Positions 54,984 to 63,914 of a stretch of DNA of 64,000 bases are shown here, in pieces; the stretch's first letter is position 1; each line of letters opens with the position of its first letter. Source of the DNA: Embleya hyalina (GTDB lineage: Bacteria > Actinomycetota > Actinomycetes > Streptomycetales > Streptomycetaceae); assembly GCF_003967355.1 (NCBI RefSeq), contig NZ_BIFH01000059.1, forward strand, positions 1 to 64,000, in the 5' to 3' direction. Under the pieces are notes generated by a model. The model was given only the letters and a program-made list of their open reading frames with translations. It searched no databases and was not told where the DNA came from. The translations under genes and the position numbers were made by a program.

Positions 54984-56318
54984 TCACAGCAGCGCGCCGT
55001 CGACGACGAGGCGTTCCCGCAGCGTGGCCATGTCGACCGAACGCACCCGGGTCCCGCCGGCCGCCGCCTGTGCGGCGGCGGTGCCGGCGGCCTGCCCCAT
55101 GGCCATGCACTGACCCATCGAACGCACCGAGGCGTGCGCGTCGTGGGTGGCCGACAGGCAGCGGCCCGCGACCAGGAGCCCGTCGACACGGCGGGGCACC
55201 AGACAGCGGAACGGCACCCCGTAGGAACGTCCGGTCGGGGTTGTATCGCCGGAGCCGACGTAGCGCCAGATCGTGTCCCGGCCCGCCGCGTGGTCCTCGA
55301 TCGGCGCGCCGCACCGCGCGACGGCGTCGTCGAACTCCCGCGCGGACAACACGTCGTCACGGGTGAGCACGTACTCGCCGATCAGCCGCCGGCTCTCCCT
55401 GACTCCGATACGCGGCGCGGCCCCGGCCAGGAACGCCCGCTCGTAGCCGGGGACCCGTTCGGTGAGGAAGCGCACGTACTCGACGCTTTGTCGGCGACCC
55501 TCCGCCTCGGCCTCGGACAGTTGCCACGGGTCGGTCGGGTCCACCCCGTGTACGCGCGTCAGATTGGTGTGCACGACACCCGGCGCGGTGGTGCGGTGCG
55601 CCGAACCCTCCCGTCGTGGCAGGTCGTAGGCGCCGCTGTCGCCGTGTTCGCGCATGAGCCGGTGCAGTTCGGCGGTGGTGGTGCGGACGGGGTCGACGCC
55701 GGCGAGCCGGAAGGTCTGGGTGAGCGGTTGCACGACCCGGTCGGCCCGCGGCCGTTCCAGCGCGCAACCGGCACGCCAGGCGATGTCGGCGTCACCGGTG
55801 GCGTCGACGACGACCCGGGCGCGGATGTGGCCGGGGCCGGCGACGGTCTCGATCAGCACGCCGCACACGGTGTCGCCGTCCATCACCACGCGCGAGGCGC
55901 GGGCGTGCAGGAGCACCGCGACGCCGGCTCCGCGAGCGAGTTCGTCCCAGACGACCTTGAGCACCTCGGGGTCGTAGGTGACACCGGTGCCGGCGCCGTA
56001 GGTGTTGAGGCGCTCGAACGCGGCGTCGCGGTCGGTCAGCGCGCGGCAGACCTCCCACGCGATGCCGCCGACGACACGTTCGGCGCCGCCAGGGGCGTAC
56101 AGCCCGTAGAAGGTGTCGAGCACCGCGGTTCCGGTGCCTCCGAGGCAGGCCGCGCTCTCCACCAGGAGGGTGCCGCGGCCGTGTCGGGCCGCGGCGACGG
56201 CGGCCGCGGCGCCGGCGGACCCGCCGCCGATCACCGCGACGTCGCCGTCCCACAGCAACGGGTAGCGGCCCGCTTCCTCGGGAGTGACCCGGACCGGGTC
56301 GAAGGGGACGAGAGTCAT
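54984..56318 (-). CDS. FAD-dependent oxidoreductase
   Basis: A 444-residue flavoprotein of the FAD_oxidored (PF12831) type. The Rossmann fold is DVAVIGGGSAGAAAAVAAAR ending LLVESAACLGGTGT; middle FAD contacts are VVVDATGDADIAWRAGC; the closing motif VDGLLVAGRCLSATHDAHAS binds FAD. It probably oxidises a hydroxyl of the imported sugar. Its ATG overlaps the SDR stop (ATGA), so it is translated with that gene. Confidence 0.9.
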   Translation of the reverse strand: MTLVPFDPVRVTPEEAGRYPLLWDGDVAVIGGGSAGAAAAVAAARHGRGTLLVESAACLGGTGTAVLDTFYGLYAPGGAERVVGGIAWEVCRALTDRDAAFERLNTYGAGTGVTYDPEVLKVVWDELARGAGVAVLLHARASRVVMDGDTVCGVLIETVAGPGHIRARVVVDATGDADIAWRAGCALERPRADRVVQPLTQTFRLAGVDPVRTTTAELHRLMREHGDSGAYDLPRREGSAHRTTAPGVVHTNLTRVHGVDPTDPWQLSEAEAEGRRQSVEYVRFLTERVPGYERAFLAGAAPRIGVRESRRLIGEYVLTRDDVLSAREFDDAVARCGAPIEDHAAGRDTIWRYVGSGDTTPTGRSYGVPFRCLVPRRVDGLLVAGRCLSATHDAHASVRSMGQCMAMGQAAGTAAAQAAAGGTRVRSVDMATLRERLVVDGALL

Positions 56319-57004
56319 CGCAACTGCCACCCTCCGTCGACGGGGAGCACCGATCCGGTGGTACGCGCCGCGGCGTCGGACAACAACCACACGACGGCGT
56401 CGGCCACTTCGTCCGGCGTGCAGGCCCGGGCACCGAGCGGCATGAGGCGGGGCATCCGCCCTTGGATCACGGGGTCGCCCATGGCGCGCGCGGCCATGGG
56501 CGTGTCGACCAGGCCGGCGGCGACCAGGTTGACGCGTACGCCGCGCGGCGCCCCGGCGAACGCGGCGGAGCGAACGAGGGGAATCAACGCGCCCTTGGCG
56601 GTGGTGTAGGCCGCGGTGTGGAAGTCCTCGTCGAAGGTGCCGGCCAGCGCCGAGCCGATCACCACGATCGACCCGCCGTCGGTCATCGCCCGCATCCCGG
56701 CGCGCAGCAGGTGGAACACCGAGTCGAGGTCGACCCGCAACACCTCGTGCCACGCCTCGTCGGTGCACTCGGTGATCGGCCCGTCGCCCAGTCGGCGGCC
56801 GGACATGCCGACCGCGTGCACGATGCCGTCGAGTCCGCCGAGCGCGCCGACCGCGGCGGCCACCGCGTCGTCCGCGCCGGTCGACACGGTCACGTCGTGG
56901 TCGTGCCGGTCGACGCCGAACACCCCGGCGCCGGCGGCCCGCGCGGCCCGGACGCAGGCGGCGCCGATGCCGCCGTGCGCGCCCGCGACCAGCAGACGCC
57001 TCAT
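56315..57004 (-). CDS. Short-chain dehydrogenase/reductase
   Basis: A 229-residue classical SDR. NAD(P) motif LLVAGAHGGIGAACVRAARA, then AAAVGALGGLDGIVHAVGMS, the catalytic Ser in SIVVIGSALAG and YTTAKGALIPLVRSA with Tyr-x3-Lys, and a C-terminal VVWLLSDAAARTTGSVLPVD closing on a proline-glycine strand. Asp in VDRHDHD after the first strand suggests NAD preference. Start and stop overlap neighbours by four bases (ATGA) on both sides. Confidence 0.93.
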   Translation of the reverse strand: MRRLLVAGAHGGIGAACVRAARAAGAGVFGVDRHDHDVTVSTGADDAVAAAVGALGGLDGIVHAVGMSGRRLGDGPITECTDEAWHEVLRVDLDSVFHLLRAGMRAMTDGGSIVVIGSALAGTFDEDFHTAAYTTAKGALIPLVRSAAFAGAPRGVRVNLVAAGLVDTPMAARAMGDPVIQGRMPRLMPLGARACTPDEVADAVVWLLSDAAARTTGSVLPVDGGWQLR

Positions 57005-57780
57005 CGCGGTCCACCCGAGGTGCGCAGCGTCGAGGCGGCCCGGCGGGCGAAGTCCAGGTAGGCGTCCTCGAACAGGTCCTCGCTGCGCTCGGCGCCGACC
57101 AGACGGGCGCTGGTGACGACCGACGGCATGGCCGCCTCGGCGGCGAGGAGTTCGGCGACCCGAACCTTGACCTCGTTGACCACGGCGACGGCGGTGAAGG
57201 TGCTCACCGGCCCCACGGGCACGTCCAGGCCCGGCACCGCGCAGATGGCGTCGCCGACGGGTGAGCCGAGGTCGATCACGACGTCGGCGTGGTCGCGCAG
57301 CCGGGTGCCGCCGGAGTGGCGGGACTCCCCGGCGTCGGTCTCGGCGCGCGAGGTGGCCACGATCACCGGAAGTCCGGCCCGGCGCGCGCCCATCGCCATC
57401 TCGATGGGGACGGCGTTCAGGCCGCTGACGCTGAAGATGAACATGGCGTCACAGGGGCGGAGTCGGAAGTTGTCCAGGATCCGGTCGGCCAGGCCCTCGG
57501 TGCGTTCGATGAACATCGCCTGGCGCTGTCCGTTCGCGCCGACCACCTGGGTGTGGAAGGTCATCGACAGTTCGGCGATCGGCTGGAACCCGGGATAGGA
57601 GCCGTAGCGCGGGAAGAACTCCTCCACCGGGATGCGGGAGTGACCCGTCCCGAAGGTGTACACGACGCCGTCGGCCGCGATGGCGCGCGCGGCGATCCGG
57701 GCCGCGGCCTCGATGGCCTCGGCTTGTGACTGTGCGAGCCGCTCGACGATGTCGACGGCGGAGCGAATCCAGGAAGGCAT
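57001..57780 (-). CDS. SIS-domain sugar isomerase/phosphosugar-binding protein
   Basis: A 259-residue single SIS domain. YTFGTGHSRIPVEEFFPRYG (phosphosugar loop), IFSVSGLNAVPIEMAMGARR, LPVIVATSRAETDAGESRHS. The ATG at 57780 has GAAGGG about 8 bases upstream; a GTG at 57813 is an alternative. It is first in the leftward operon SIS-SDR-FAD-ROK, divergent from the GntR gene with a shared operator region. It would isomerise or bind the phosphorylated sugar made by the ROK kinase. Confidence 0.88.
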   Translation of the reverse strand: MPSWIRSAVDIVERLAQSQAEAIEAAARIAARAIAADGVVYTFGTGHSRIPVEEFFPRYGSYPGFQPIAELSMTFHTQVVGANGQRQAMFIERTEGLADRILDNFRLRPCDAMFIFSVSGLNAVPIEMAMGARRAGLPVIVATSRAETDAGESRHSGGTRLRDHADVVIDLGSPVGDAICAVPGLDVPVGPVSTFTAVAVVNEVKVRVAELLAAEAAMPSVVTSARLVGAERSEDLFEDAYLDFARRAASTLRTSGGPR

Positions 57781-57842
57781 GGCACGGCCCTTCGGTTCGG
57801 GGCGGTCGCTCACGGGAATGAGACCGGCGCTACACCAGTACT

Positions 57843-57860
57843 ACCCGTCTAGACAGGTAA
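57843..57860. promoter_or_regulatory. GntR/DasR-like operator, SIS side
   Basis: TACCCGTCTAGACAGGTA is a near-perfect 18-bp palindrome centred on GTCTAGAC, 60-80 bp upstream of the SIS start. It resembles the responsive elements of HutC/DasR-type GntR regulators (TGGTCTAGACCA core), matching the UTRA regulator encoded next door. Confidence 0.75.
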
Positions 57861-57967
57861 TCGGGAATGCACCGTATCCGCTCGATCTCCAGTGGTCAAC
57901 GGCCGTGATGCGCACCGATTGTTCGGTCGTGGACGTCACCATCGAGATGACCTAGACTCCATGGCCA

Positions 57968-57984
57968 TACCGGTCTAGACATGA
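57968..57984. promoter_or_regulatory. GntR/DasR-like operator, GntR side
   Basis: TACCGGTCTAGACATGA contains a second GTCTAGAC core (57973-57980), ending 15 bases before the GntR start, where binding would block its own transcription or translation start. A weaker CCTAGACT lies at 57951-57958. Confidence 0.75.
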
Positions 57985-57994
57985 GAGAGTGAAG

Positions 57995-58699
57995 ATGGCC
58001 CGTGGTGGCATGCCTCGTCACGAGGCGGTGGAACGGCACATTCGGAGCCGGATCGCGGGACTGCGCCCGGGCGACCCGCTCGAATCCGACGCGGAGTTGT
58101 GCGAACTGTTTCGGGTCAGCCGCATGACGGTGCGACAGGCGACGCAACGTCTGGTCGCCGAGGGGGCCATCTATCGGGTCTCCGGTGTCGGGACGTTCGT
58201 CGGCGAGCCGCGGGTGCACCGACAGATGGGGCGTCTGCGCTCGTTCACCGAGGAGATGGCCCTGCGCGGGATGACCGTGTCATCCGAGGTCCTGGCCGCC
58301 CGACTGCGCCCCGGTACCCCGGACGAGGTGGCCGAACTGCGCCTGCCGCCGAAGTCGAACGTCGTGCAGGTGCGCCGGATCCGCCGGGCCGGCGGCGAAC
58401 CCATGGCAATCGAGGACGTCGCACTGCCACCCCACTGCGCGTGGCTGCTCGACGTCGACCTGGCCGAGGGCTCGCTGCACCGCGCGCTGACCGACCACGG
58501 CTTGGCGCCCGTGCGCGCGACCGGCACCCAGGTCGCCGCCATCGCCGACGCGGAGGACGCGAGGTTGTTGCACATCGCGCCCGGTGCCCCGGTGTTCGTC
58601 GAACGCAGGTTGGTCGGCACCGCTTCGGGCGACCCCATCGAGCGCACCGAATCCCGATACGCGGGTGCGCGCTTCGTGTTCCACATCGAACTGACCTGA
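57995..58699 (+). CDS. GntR-family regulator with UTRA domain
   Basis: A 234-residue HutC-subfamily regulator. Winged helix: AVERHIRSRIAGLRPGDPLE, LCELFRVSRMTVRQATQRLV and IYRVSGVGTFVGEPR. UTRA effector domain: GRLRSFTEEMALRGMTVSSE, VVQVRRIRRAGGEPMAIEDV, APVFVERRLVGTASGDPIER and YAGARFVFHIEL. ATG 57995 is used (GTG 57989 possible). It lies between two GTCTAGAC operators and is probably an autoregulating repressor of the catabolic genes, relieved by a phosphorylated sugar. Confidence 0.93.
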   Translation: MARGGMPRHEAVERHIRSRIAGLRPGDPLESDAELCELFRVSRMTVRQATQRLVAEGAIYRVSGVGTFVGEPRVHRQMGRLRSFTEEMALRGMTVSSEVLAARLRPGTPDEVAELRLPPKSNVVQVRRIRRAGGEPMAIEDVALPPHCAWLLDVDLAEGSLHRALTDHGLAPVRATGTQVAAIADAEDARLLHIAPGAPVFVERRLVGTASGDPIERTESRYAGARFVFHIELT

Positions 58700-58728
58700 G
58701 GTTTGGCCACGCACGCCGAGGAGTCCCC

Positions 58729-59706
58729 ATGACCGACACGACCGTCGAAACCGTTCTCGGCCCCGTACCGGCCCACGACCTCGGCACCGTCGACGCGCAC
58801 GAACACGTCTTCCTGCGCACGCCGGTCAACCCGGGGGAAGAGTTCCTCGACCCGGACAAGGCAGCCGCCGAACTGTCGGCCGTGTCGGCCTCCGGGATCC
58901 GCACGGTGGTCGACCTGACCCCGGTGGGCCTGGGCCGCCGGCCGCTCGAACTGGCCGACGCGGCCCGGCGCAGCGGCGTGCACGTGGTGGCCGCGACCGG
59001 CTACCACCGGGCCGCCCACTATCGCGAAGACCACTGGGCCCGGGATGCGGACGAGGAGACCCTGTTGTCGATCCTGCTCGACGACCTCACCGTCGGCATC
59101 GACCGGCACGACTGGACCTTCCCCCACCCCGAGCCCACCACGCACCGCGCCGGGATCATCAAACTGGGCGCCTCCTACCAGCACATCAAGGGCGTCGAGC
59201 GGCGCTGGTTCGCGGCCGGGGCGGAGGCCGCGCGCGCCACCGGCGTCCCGATCGCGGTGCACACCGAGGTCGGCACGGCCGCGTTCACCGCCCTGGACCT
59301 GCTCGCCGAGCACGGAATCCCCGCCGGACGTGTGCTGTTGGCGCACACCGACCGCAACCCCGACCCCGAGCTGCACCTCGACCTGATCGCCCGGGGCGCC
59401 CACCTCGTCTACGACACGATCGGCCGGATCAAGTACCGCCCCGACGCGGTCGTGCTCGACCTGCTGGAGACGATCGCCGCTCACGACGGCCTCGACCACG
59501 TGTGCCTGGGCACGGACGTCGGCCGCCGATCCATGCTCACCTCGTACGGCGGCGGACCGGGCATGGACGTCCTGGGCCGCGACTTCGTCCCCCGCCTGCG
59601 CCGCCGCCTGGGCGACGAGGCGGTGCGCACGGTGCTGGAGACGACGCCCCAGCGCCTGCTCACGCCGACTCCGTCCACCGCCGCCGCCCCTGTCGCCGTC
59701 GCGTGA
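58729..59706 (+). CDS. Phosphotriesterase-family metallohydrolase (lactonase-like)
   Basis: A 325-residue amidohydrolase-superfamily enzyme with all binuclear metal ligands: H24 and H26 (VDAHEHVFL), Lys145 (IIKLGAS, to be carbamylated), H178 (IAVHTEVG), H206 (LLAHTDRN) and Asp263 (LGTDVGRRSM). It has GAG-GAG upstream and follows the GntR gene by 29 bases in the same direction, so it is probably co-transcribed. In sugar catabolic clusters such enzymes open lactones made by the oxidoreductases. Confidence 0.92.
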   Translation: MTDTTVETVLGPVPAHDLGTVDAHEHVFLRTPVNPGEEFLDPDKAAAELSAVSASGIRTVVDLTPVGLGRRPLELADAARRSGVHVVAATGYHRAAHYREDHWARDADEETLLSILLDDLTVGIDRHDWTFPHPEPTTHRAGIIKLGASYQHIKGVERRWFAAGAEAARATGVPIAVHTEVGTAAFTALDLLAEHGIPAGRVLLAHTDRNPDPELHLDLIARGAHLVYDTIGRIKYRPDAVVLDLLETIAAHDGLDHVCLGTDVGRRSMLTSYGGGPGMDVLGRDFVPRLRRRLGDEAVRTVLETTPQRLLTPTPSTAAAPVAVA

Positions 59707-60143
59707 CGGCGGTGACTGCCGCTCTCGGCGTCGACGTAGGCGTCCTCAACGGACAGCCGTACGACCGGGTGGGCAGGCGTCGTGACCCCGTCCACGGCCA
59801 CATCCCGGCCCTGCGGCGCTGATGAGAGGAAATCAACCCGAGCACGACTGAGCACCCACCGTCGGCACCATCTCGCCGGAGCCCGCCGACAGCCGCCGGC
59901 ACCAGACGCACCGACACCGACACCCCACCACACCCTCGCGGGCAAGGACCGGGGAGGAGGTACGCGGCCGCGGCGAGGCGTCGATGCTTCGACGGCTTTG
60001 TCCAAGTCTCACGAAGGCGCTTTCGCGGATGATGATGCGTCCACGACGCCGGGTGACCTGTGTTTTCGGCAAGGGCACGACGTCGCGGGATCGGCCGCCT
60101 CGTTTCGGGCCTCGATCGTGATTCCCTCCCGAACGGACGACCG
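59707..60143. other. Intergenic, no supported gene
   Basis: No convincing frame. Bases 59870-59960 are rich in CACC/GACACC on the plus strand. No terminator with a clear hairpin seen after the lactonase. Confidence 0.4.
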
Positions 60144-61340
60144 ATGTATCAGCCGGACCGACCCGCCTTCACGACCCACTCGGGCATTGTGAGCCTCGAC
60201 GAGGCGGGAGGAGCGCGGGAATCGTTCCCCGACCAGGGCGCCGCCGCCCGCGCGCACCTGTTGACCCTCTGGCTGGGCGAGGACGCCGCGCCCCTCGACG
60301 AGGCCCTTTCACCAACGGGTCCCGTACCCGCGCTGTACGCCGACCATCGCCGGAGCCCCTCCGCGAGTACCCCGAACCCGGCAACGGCCCACGACGACCG
60401 GCACTTCCCGCACATCGACGCCACATCGGGCACCCTGCGGAAGGCCGTGGCCTGCGAACCGATCGACGAAAGCGAGCTGCGTGACGCACTTATGGACGCG
60501 ATCGAGCGCCCATTGCGCGACCGGGGTGGCGAACTCGGCTCACGCGCACGCCTACTGCTGGACGAATTCATACTCGATCTGACCGGCGAATTCCTGGACG
60601 CGGTCGTCGTCGAAGCCCTGGACACGAGTACGGGACGCGTCGTACGCGATGAACTGCACGTCATCGTCGTGGACTACCGGGGCTCGACGCGCGTCAGCGT
60701 GCTGCCCGAAGCGGCGGGCCTTCCACGCGGATCGGACCCGACTCCCGATCCTCGATGCACTTTCGGCGGCCTCGAATGCTCCGACGAGCATTTCCTGGAT
60801 GACGACCAACTACATCGCGTCAACGTCCGGTTGCGAGCAGCGTGTGCCGCACGGATCCTCGCCGACGGGCTCGTGATGAGCCACACCGGCGAAGTCGTCT
60901 TCGACGTCCGGATCGCGCCGCACGACCTGCGGTCCGTGGACGCGACGACCATCCGGTCCTGGCTTCCCCCTGCGGCGTGGGAGATCGAACAGGACGATGC
61001 CCACTTCCATGTGCTCGACACCCGTGAATGGCTGAAGGACCTCGACGCCTTCCGCAAGGACTGCCTGGAGGAGTACGGCGGCAACGAAGGCGATCACGAA
61101 TACGACGATCCGTCCGTCGTGAAGGCGAATCGGACCGCGCTGGCGGGGCAGTTGTGGGCCGAGTCGGTCGACGCGCCGCTGCGATACATCACCCGGGGAC
61201 ACCCCGCCACCGCCGCCGAAACACTCGGCGTCGTCGGTACCTGGGATCACGGGCACACCATCGGCTCCCACGAGTTCGCCGGCGTCATGGTCTTCGGCCC
61301 ACACGAGGTTCTGCTGTTGAGCATCTACCCGGAAGGCTGA
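60144..61340 (+). CDS. Hypothetical protein, 398 residues
   Basis: An intact soluble protein. Its N-terminal ~100 residues are disordered-like; then come a helical block (ESELRDALMDAIERPLRDRG, ARLLLDEFILDLTGEFLDAV) and a beta-rich C-terminal domain (VRIAPHDLRSVDATTIRSWL, DDAHFHVLDTREWLKDLDAF, VGTWDHGHTIGSHEFAGVMV). The ATG (MYQPDRPAF) is first in frame after poor sequence. No family recognised, no signal peptide or membrane helix. Not part of the catabolic island. Confidence 0.65.
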   Translation: MYQPDRPAFTTHSGIVSLDEAGGARESFPDQGAAARAHLLTLWLGEDAAPLDEALSPTGPVPALYADHRRSPSASTPNPATAHDDRHFPHIDATSGTLRKAVACEPIDESELRDALMDAIERPLRDRGGELGSRARLLLDEFILDLTGEFLDAVVVEALDTSTGRVVRDELHVIVVDYRGSTRVSVLPEAAGLPRGSDPTPDPRCTFGGLECSDEHFLDDDQLHRVNVRLRAACAARILADGLVMSHTGEVVFDVRIAPHDLRSVDATTIRSWLPPAAWEIEQDDAHFHVLDTREWLKDLDAFRKDCLEEYGGNEGDHEYDDPSVVKANRTALAGQLWAESVDAPLRYITRGHPATAAETLGVVGTWDHGHTIGSHEFAGVMVFGPHEVLLLSIYPEG

Positions 61341-61354
61341 ACCGTTCCGACGAA

Positions 61355-61576
61355 ATGTCATCCACCACGGCGAAGTGGTCCCGCCGGCGCCCGTCGGTCT
61401 CCGACGGTATGACGTCGCCGCCCGTCTCGGTCGAGGTCGACGGCGAACCCGCCGAACTCGACCCTGCCGGATGTCGACCGCTGCGTGACGGACGCCCCGA
61501 GCGCATGTGGGGACGGCGTGTTCCGTCAGCGAATCGGAACGACGACCCTCATGCCCGACAAACCAAAAGTTCGTGA
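61355..61576 (+). CDS. Small hypothetical protein
   Basis: An ATG frame of 73 residues (SSTTAKWSRRRPSVSDGMTS, then PVSVEVDGEPAELDPAGCRP) with no good ribosome binding site. The segment PVSVEVDGEPAELDPAG has a beta-hairpin-like look, but the ending is polar and unstructured. Real status is doubtful. Confidence 0.25.
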   Translation: MSSTTAKWSRRRPSVSDGMTSPPVSVEVDGEPAELDPAGCRPLRDGRPERMWGRRVPSANRNDDPHARQTKSS

Positions 61577-61704
61577 GAGCCGCACCTACGTCCGGCGGGT
61601 GACCCTGCGACGGCCTCATGAGGGCGACTTCCGCCCCAGGATATGCGGGAGACACGGCCGGGACGGCTCTGCCAGTCTGAGGAGGTGATCACCAAGGAGA
61701 CCTT

Positions 61705-63837
61705 GTGAGAGACGACGAGTCGTCGCGTCTCGACGAGTTCGGCGTGCGACTGGAGAGCGACGACGTCGACGTCGTCCGCCGGGCTTTGGACGACTACCAG
61801 CAGGCCCAAGCCGACACCAGATGGGGCGTGGACAACCCCTATCGGCCGCTCGACGACGAAGTGCGGTCCGCTGCCCGAGACCTCCTCGGGCGACCTTCGT
61901 CCGGCGGCAGCCACGAGAGCGCACTCACCGTGTTGTGGCATCTCGCCGAAGAGGAGGACGCGGACCTGATCGCCGACGTCCTCGAAGGTGCCCCGGACGC
62001 CGTGGAGCGAGAGACGGCGCTTCGCGCGGCGGGGACCGCTCTCGCGGAGGGCGAGGAGCCGAACCGGCGGCTGCTGGGGCTGATCACCGCCACGGCTCTG
62101 GACGAGAGCCTGGACACGCGGGATCGCAAGGACGCCTTGCGCTCACTCGCCGATCTCGACTCTCCGGAGGTCGAAGACGTCATGATCCGTGTCGGTGAGT
62201 CGTCCGAACGGGAACTCCAGGTGTGCGCGGCGTGGCACCTCACGATGCCCCGGCGACTCCGTGTCCACCGCGACCGCGTCACGCGGATCGCGAAGTCCTG
62301 GCCAAAGGACGCGGGTTGGGAGGCCGAGCACGTTCGCGAAGCGCTCGCGGGCTTCCACAGCACCTACTGGAAAGGCACCGAACCCGACCGGCCCGCACTG
62401 CGGCAGGCGCATGACGAGCTGATGTTCCCGACTGACGACGAGGAGTGCTTGCGGGCCTTCGTCACCCTGCTCCGCAGTGAGGACCCGGTGGCCGTGGGTA
62501 TCGCGCTCGACCACTACGCGTCCTGGGAGGGACTGCGTCGCGTCCTGGAGGACGAGGAACGTGCCGATGCGTACCTGATCGAGGTGTCGGCCCGCGCTCG
62601 TGAGGTGCTCCGGCGGAGGATGTCGCCCGCCGAGGTGAGCGCCCTGAACATGATCAGGGCAACGGACGTCGAGCACGGTGACGTCGACCTCCTGCTGGAT
62701 GTTCTCACGCGCACGGACTCCGACGGGGTGCGCCACGAGGCCCTCTGGATGGCGCGGGGCGTGCTCGACGCGTCGGAGGTGAAGGACGAGCGGCTCGTCG
62801 CGATGTTGGGCACCCTGATCTTCGAGCCGTCCGTCGGCACGAAGGAGACGGCGATCCGCGTCCTGGCGGACAGCCTCGGCGCGGCCGCGGACGAGATTCT
62901 CCTGCGGGCGCTCCGCGAGGGGGAGCCGAAGGTGCAGGCCCACGCGTCCTACCACCTGGTCGGGACGGGTGGACTGGACCGGCACCGTGCGACCCTGGAG
63001 GAGGTCGCCGAGAGTTGGGGAGGCCGGCCGCCCGAGTGTCCCTGGGGCCGGAATCCCATCGACATGATCTTCGGCGCGCCGCACAGCATCCACTGGGAAG
63101 GCCACCGACTGGCGAACCCCGAGCTGTATCGCGCCCACAAGAGGCTGCGGGCTCCCGCGGTGGACGAGTCGTATCATCGGGCGCTTCGCACACTGCTCGA
63201 AAGCGGTGACCAGGCGGCCGTGGGCATCGCCCTCGACCACTGGTGGAGTCCCGCCGGCGCCGAGCGGCGGGGCGGCGAGGAAGCACGTGAACCGGAGAGG
63301 GCACTCGTCCTCGACCGCATCGGAGAAGCGTTGCGGCAGCCTCCCTCACCAGCCGAACTCAGCCGCGACTACGGGCCCATGGCCAAACACCTCACCGCGC
63401 TGTCGGCGCTGGACGTCGTGGCGGCGCAAGAGCCCTCCCTCCTGGCCGAGGTCTTGGAGACCGCCACGAGCGATCACATCCGCGAGCGGACTCTCGACTC
63501 GGTGGAGACGGTGTTCAAGAACGCGGAGAACGCCGATCCGCGGCTCGTCAAGGCGCTCGGGAAGGTCGCGTCCGACGAGAACGTGCCGTTGCCCGATCGT
63601 GTCACAGCGGTGCGTCTGTTGGCCCGGTCTCCGGGCACCGACTCCGTGGACCTGCTCGTCCGAGCGACGCACTGCCCCGAGGTGGAGCTTCAGGCCGCTG
63701 CGGCGTGGGGGTTGATGCGGGAAGAACTCATCGAGGACCATCGCACCGTCCTCGTGGGGCTCAGTGCGAACTGGCCCGTGGACGATGTCCCCCGGGAGGT
63801 CGAATGGGTGCGGGACAAGCTCGACGACCTCGAATAG
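61705..63837 (+). CDS. Triple-repeat alpha-solenoid (HEAT-like) protein
   Basis: A 710-residue acidic protein starting at GTG with AAGGAG 5 bases upstream. It consists of three ~235-residue copies of one unit. Each ends in a similar block: ELQVCAAWHLTMPRRLRVHR, KVQAHASYHLVGTGGLDRHR and ELQAAAAWGLMREELIEDHR, followed by 'SWP', 'SWG' or 'NWP'. Each also has a middle block such as VAVGIALDHYASWEG or AAVGIALDHWWSPAG. Paired helices of the form D-V--R-AL--L are HEAT-like. It is probably a scaffold or binding protein; no enzyme motif. Confidence 0.75.
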   Translation: MRDDESSRLDEFGVRLESDDVDVVRRALDDYQQAQADTRWGVDNPYRPLDDEVRSAARDLLGRPSSGGSHESALTVLWHLAEEEDADLIADVLEGAPDAVERETALRAAGTALAEGEEPNRRLLGLITATALDESLDTRDRKDALRSLADLDSPEVEDVMIRVGESSERELQVCAAWHLTMPRRLRVHRDRVTRIAKSWPKDAGWEAEHVREALAGFHSTYWKGTEPDRPALRQAHDELMFPTDDEECLRAFVTLLRSEDPVAVGIALDHYASWEGLRRVLEDEERADAYLIEVSARAREVLRRRMSPAEVSALNMIRATDVEHGDVDLLLDVLTRTDSDGVRHEALWMARGVLDASEVKDERLVAMLGTLIFEPSVGTKETAIRVLADSLGAAADEILLRALREGEPKVQAHASYHLVGTGGLDRHRATLEEVAESWGGRPPECPWGRNPIDMIFGAPHSIHWEGHRLANPELYRAHKRLRAPAVDESYHRALRTLLESGDQAAVGIALDHWWSPAGAERRGGEEAREPERALVLDRIGEALRQPPSPAELSRDYGPMAKHLTALSALDVVAAQEPSLLAEVLETATSDHIRERTLDSVETVFKNAENADPRLVKALGKVASDENVPLPDRVTAVRLLARSPGTDSVDLLVRATHCPEVELQAAAAWGLMREELIEDHRTVLVGLSANWPVDDVPREVEWVRDKLDDLE

Positions 63838-63890
63838 CCGAAGGTCGCGGTTGCGGCGGCGAGGCGGGGACAGGCATCCGTCGCCCGCGT

Positions 63891-63914
63891 GGCCCCGGAC
63901 CGGGCTCCGGGGCC
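63891..63914 (+). terminator. Hairpin terminator after the solenoid gene
   Basis: Perfect 9-bp arms GGCCCCGGA and TCCGGGGCC with a CCGGGC loop, 54 bases after the stop codon. No T-run, as usual for high-GC actinobacteria. Confidence 0.65.

Noticed and set aside
52929-56609. A 1226-codon plus-strand open frame
   Set aside because: Antisense shadow of the PucR, ROK and FAD genes; Arg/Pro/Ala-rich with no recognisable domain.
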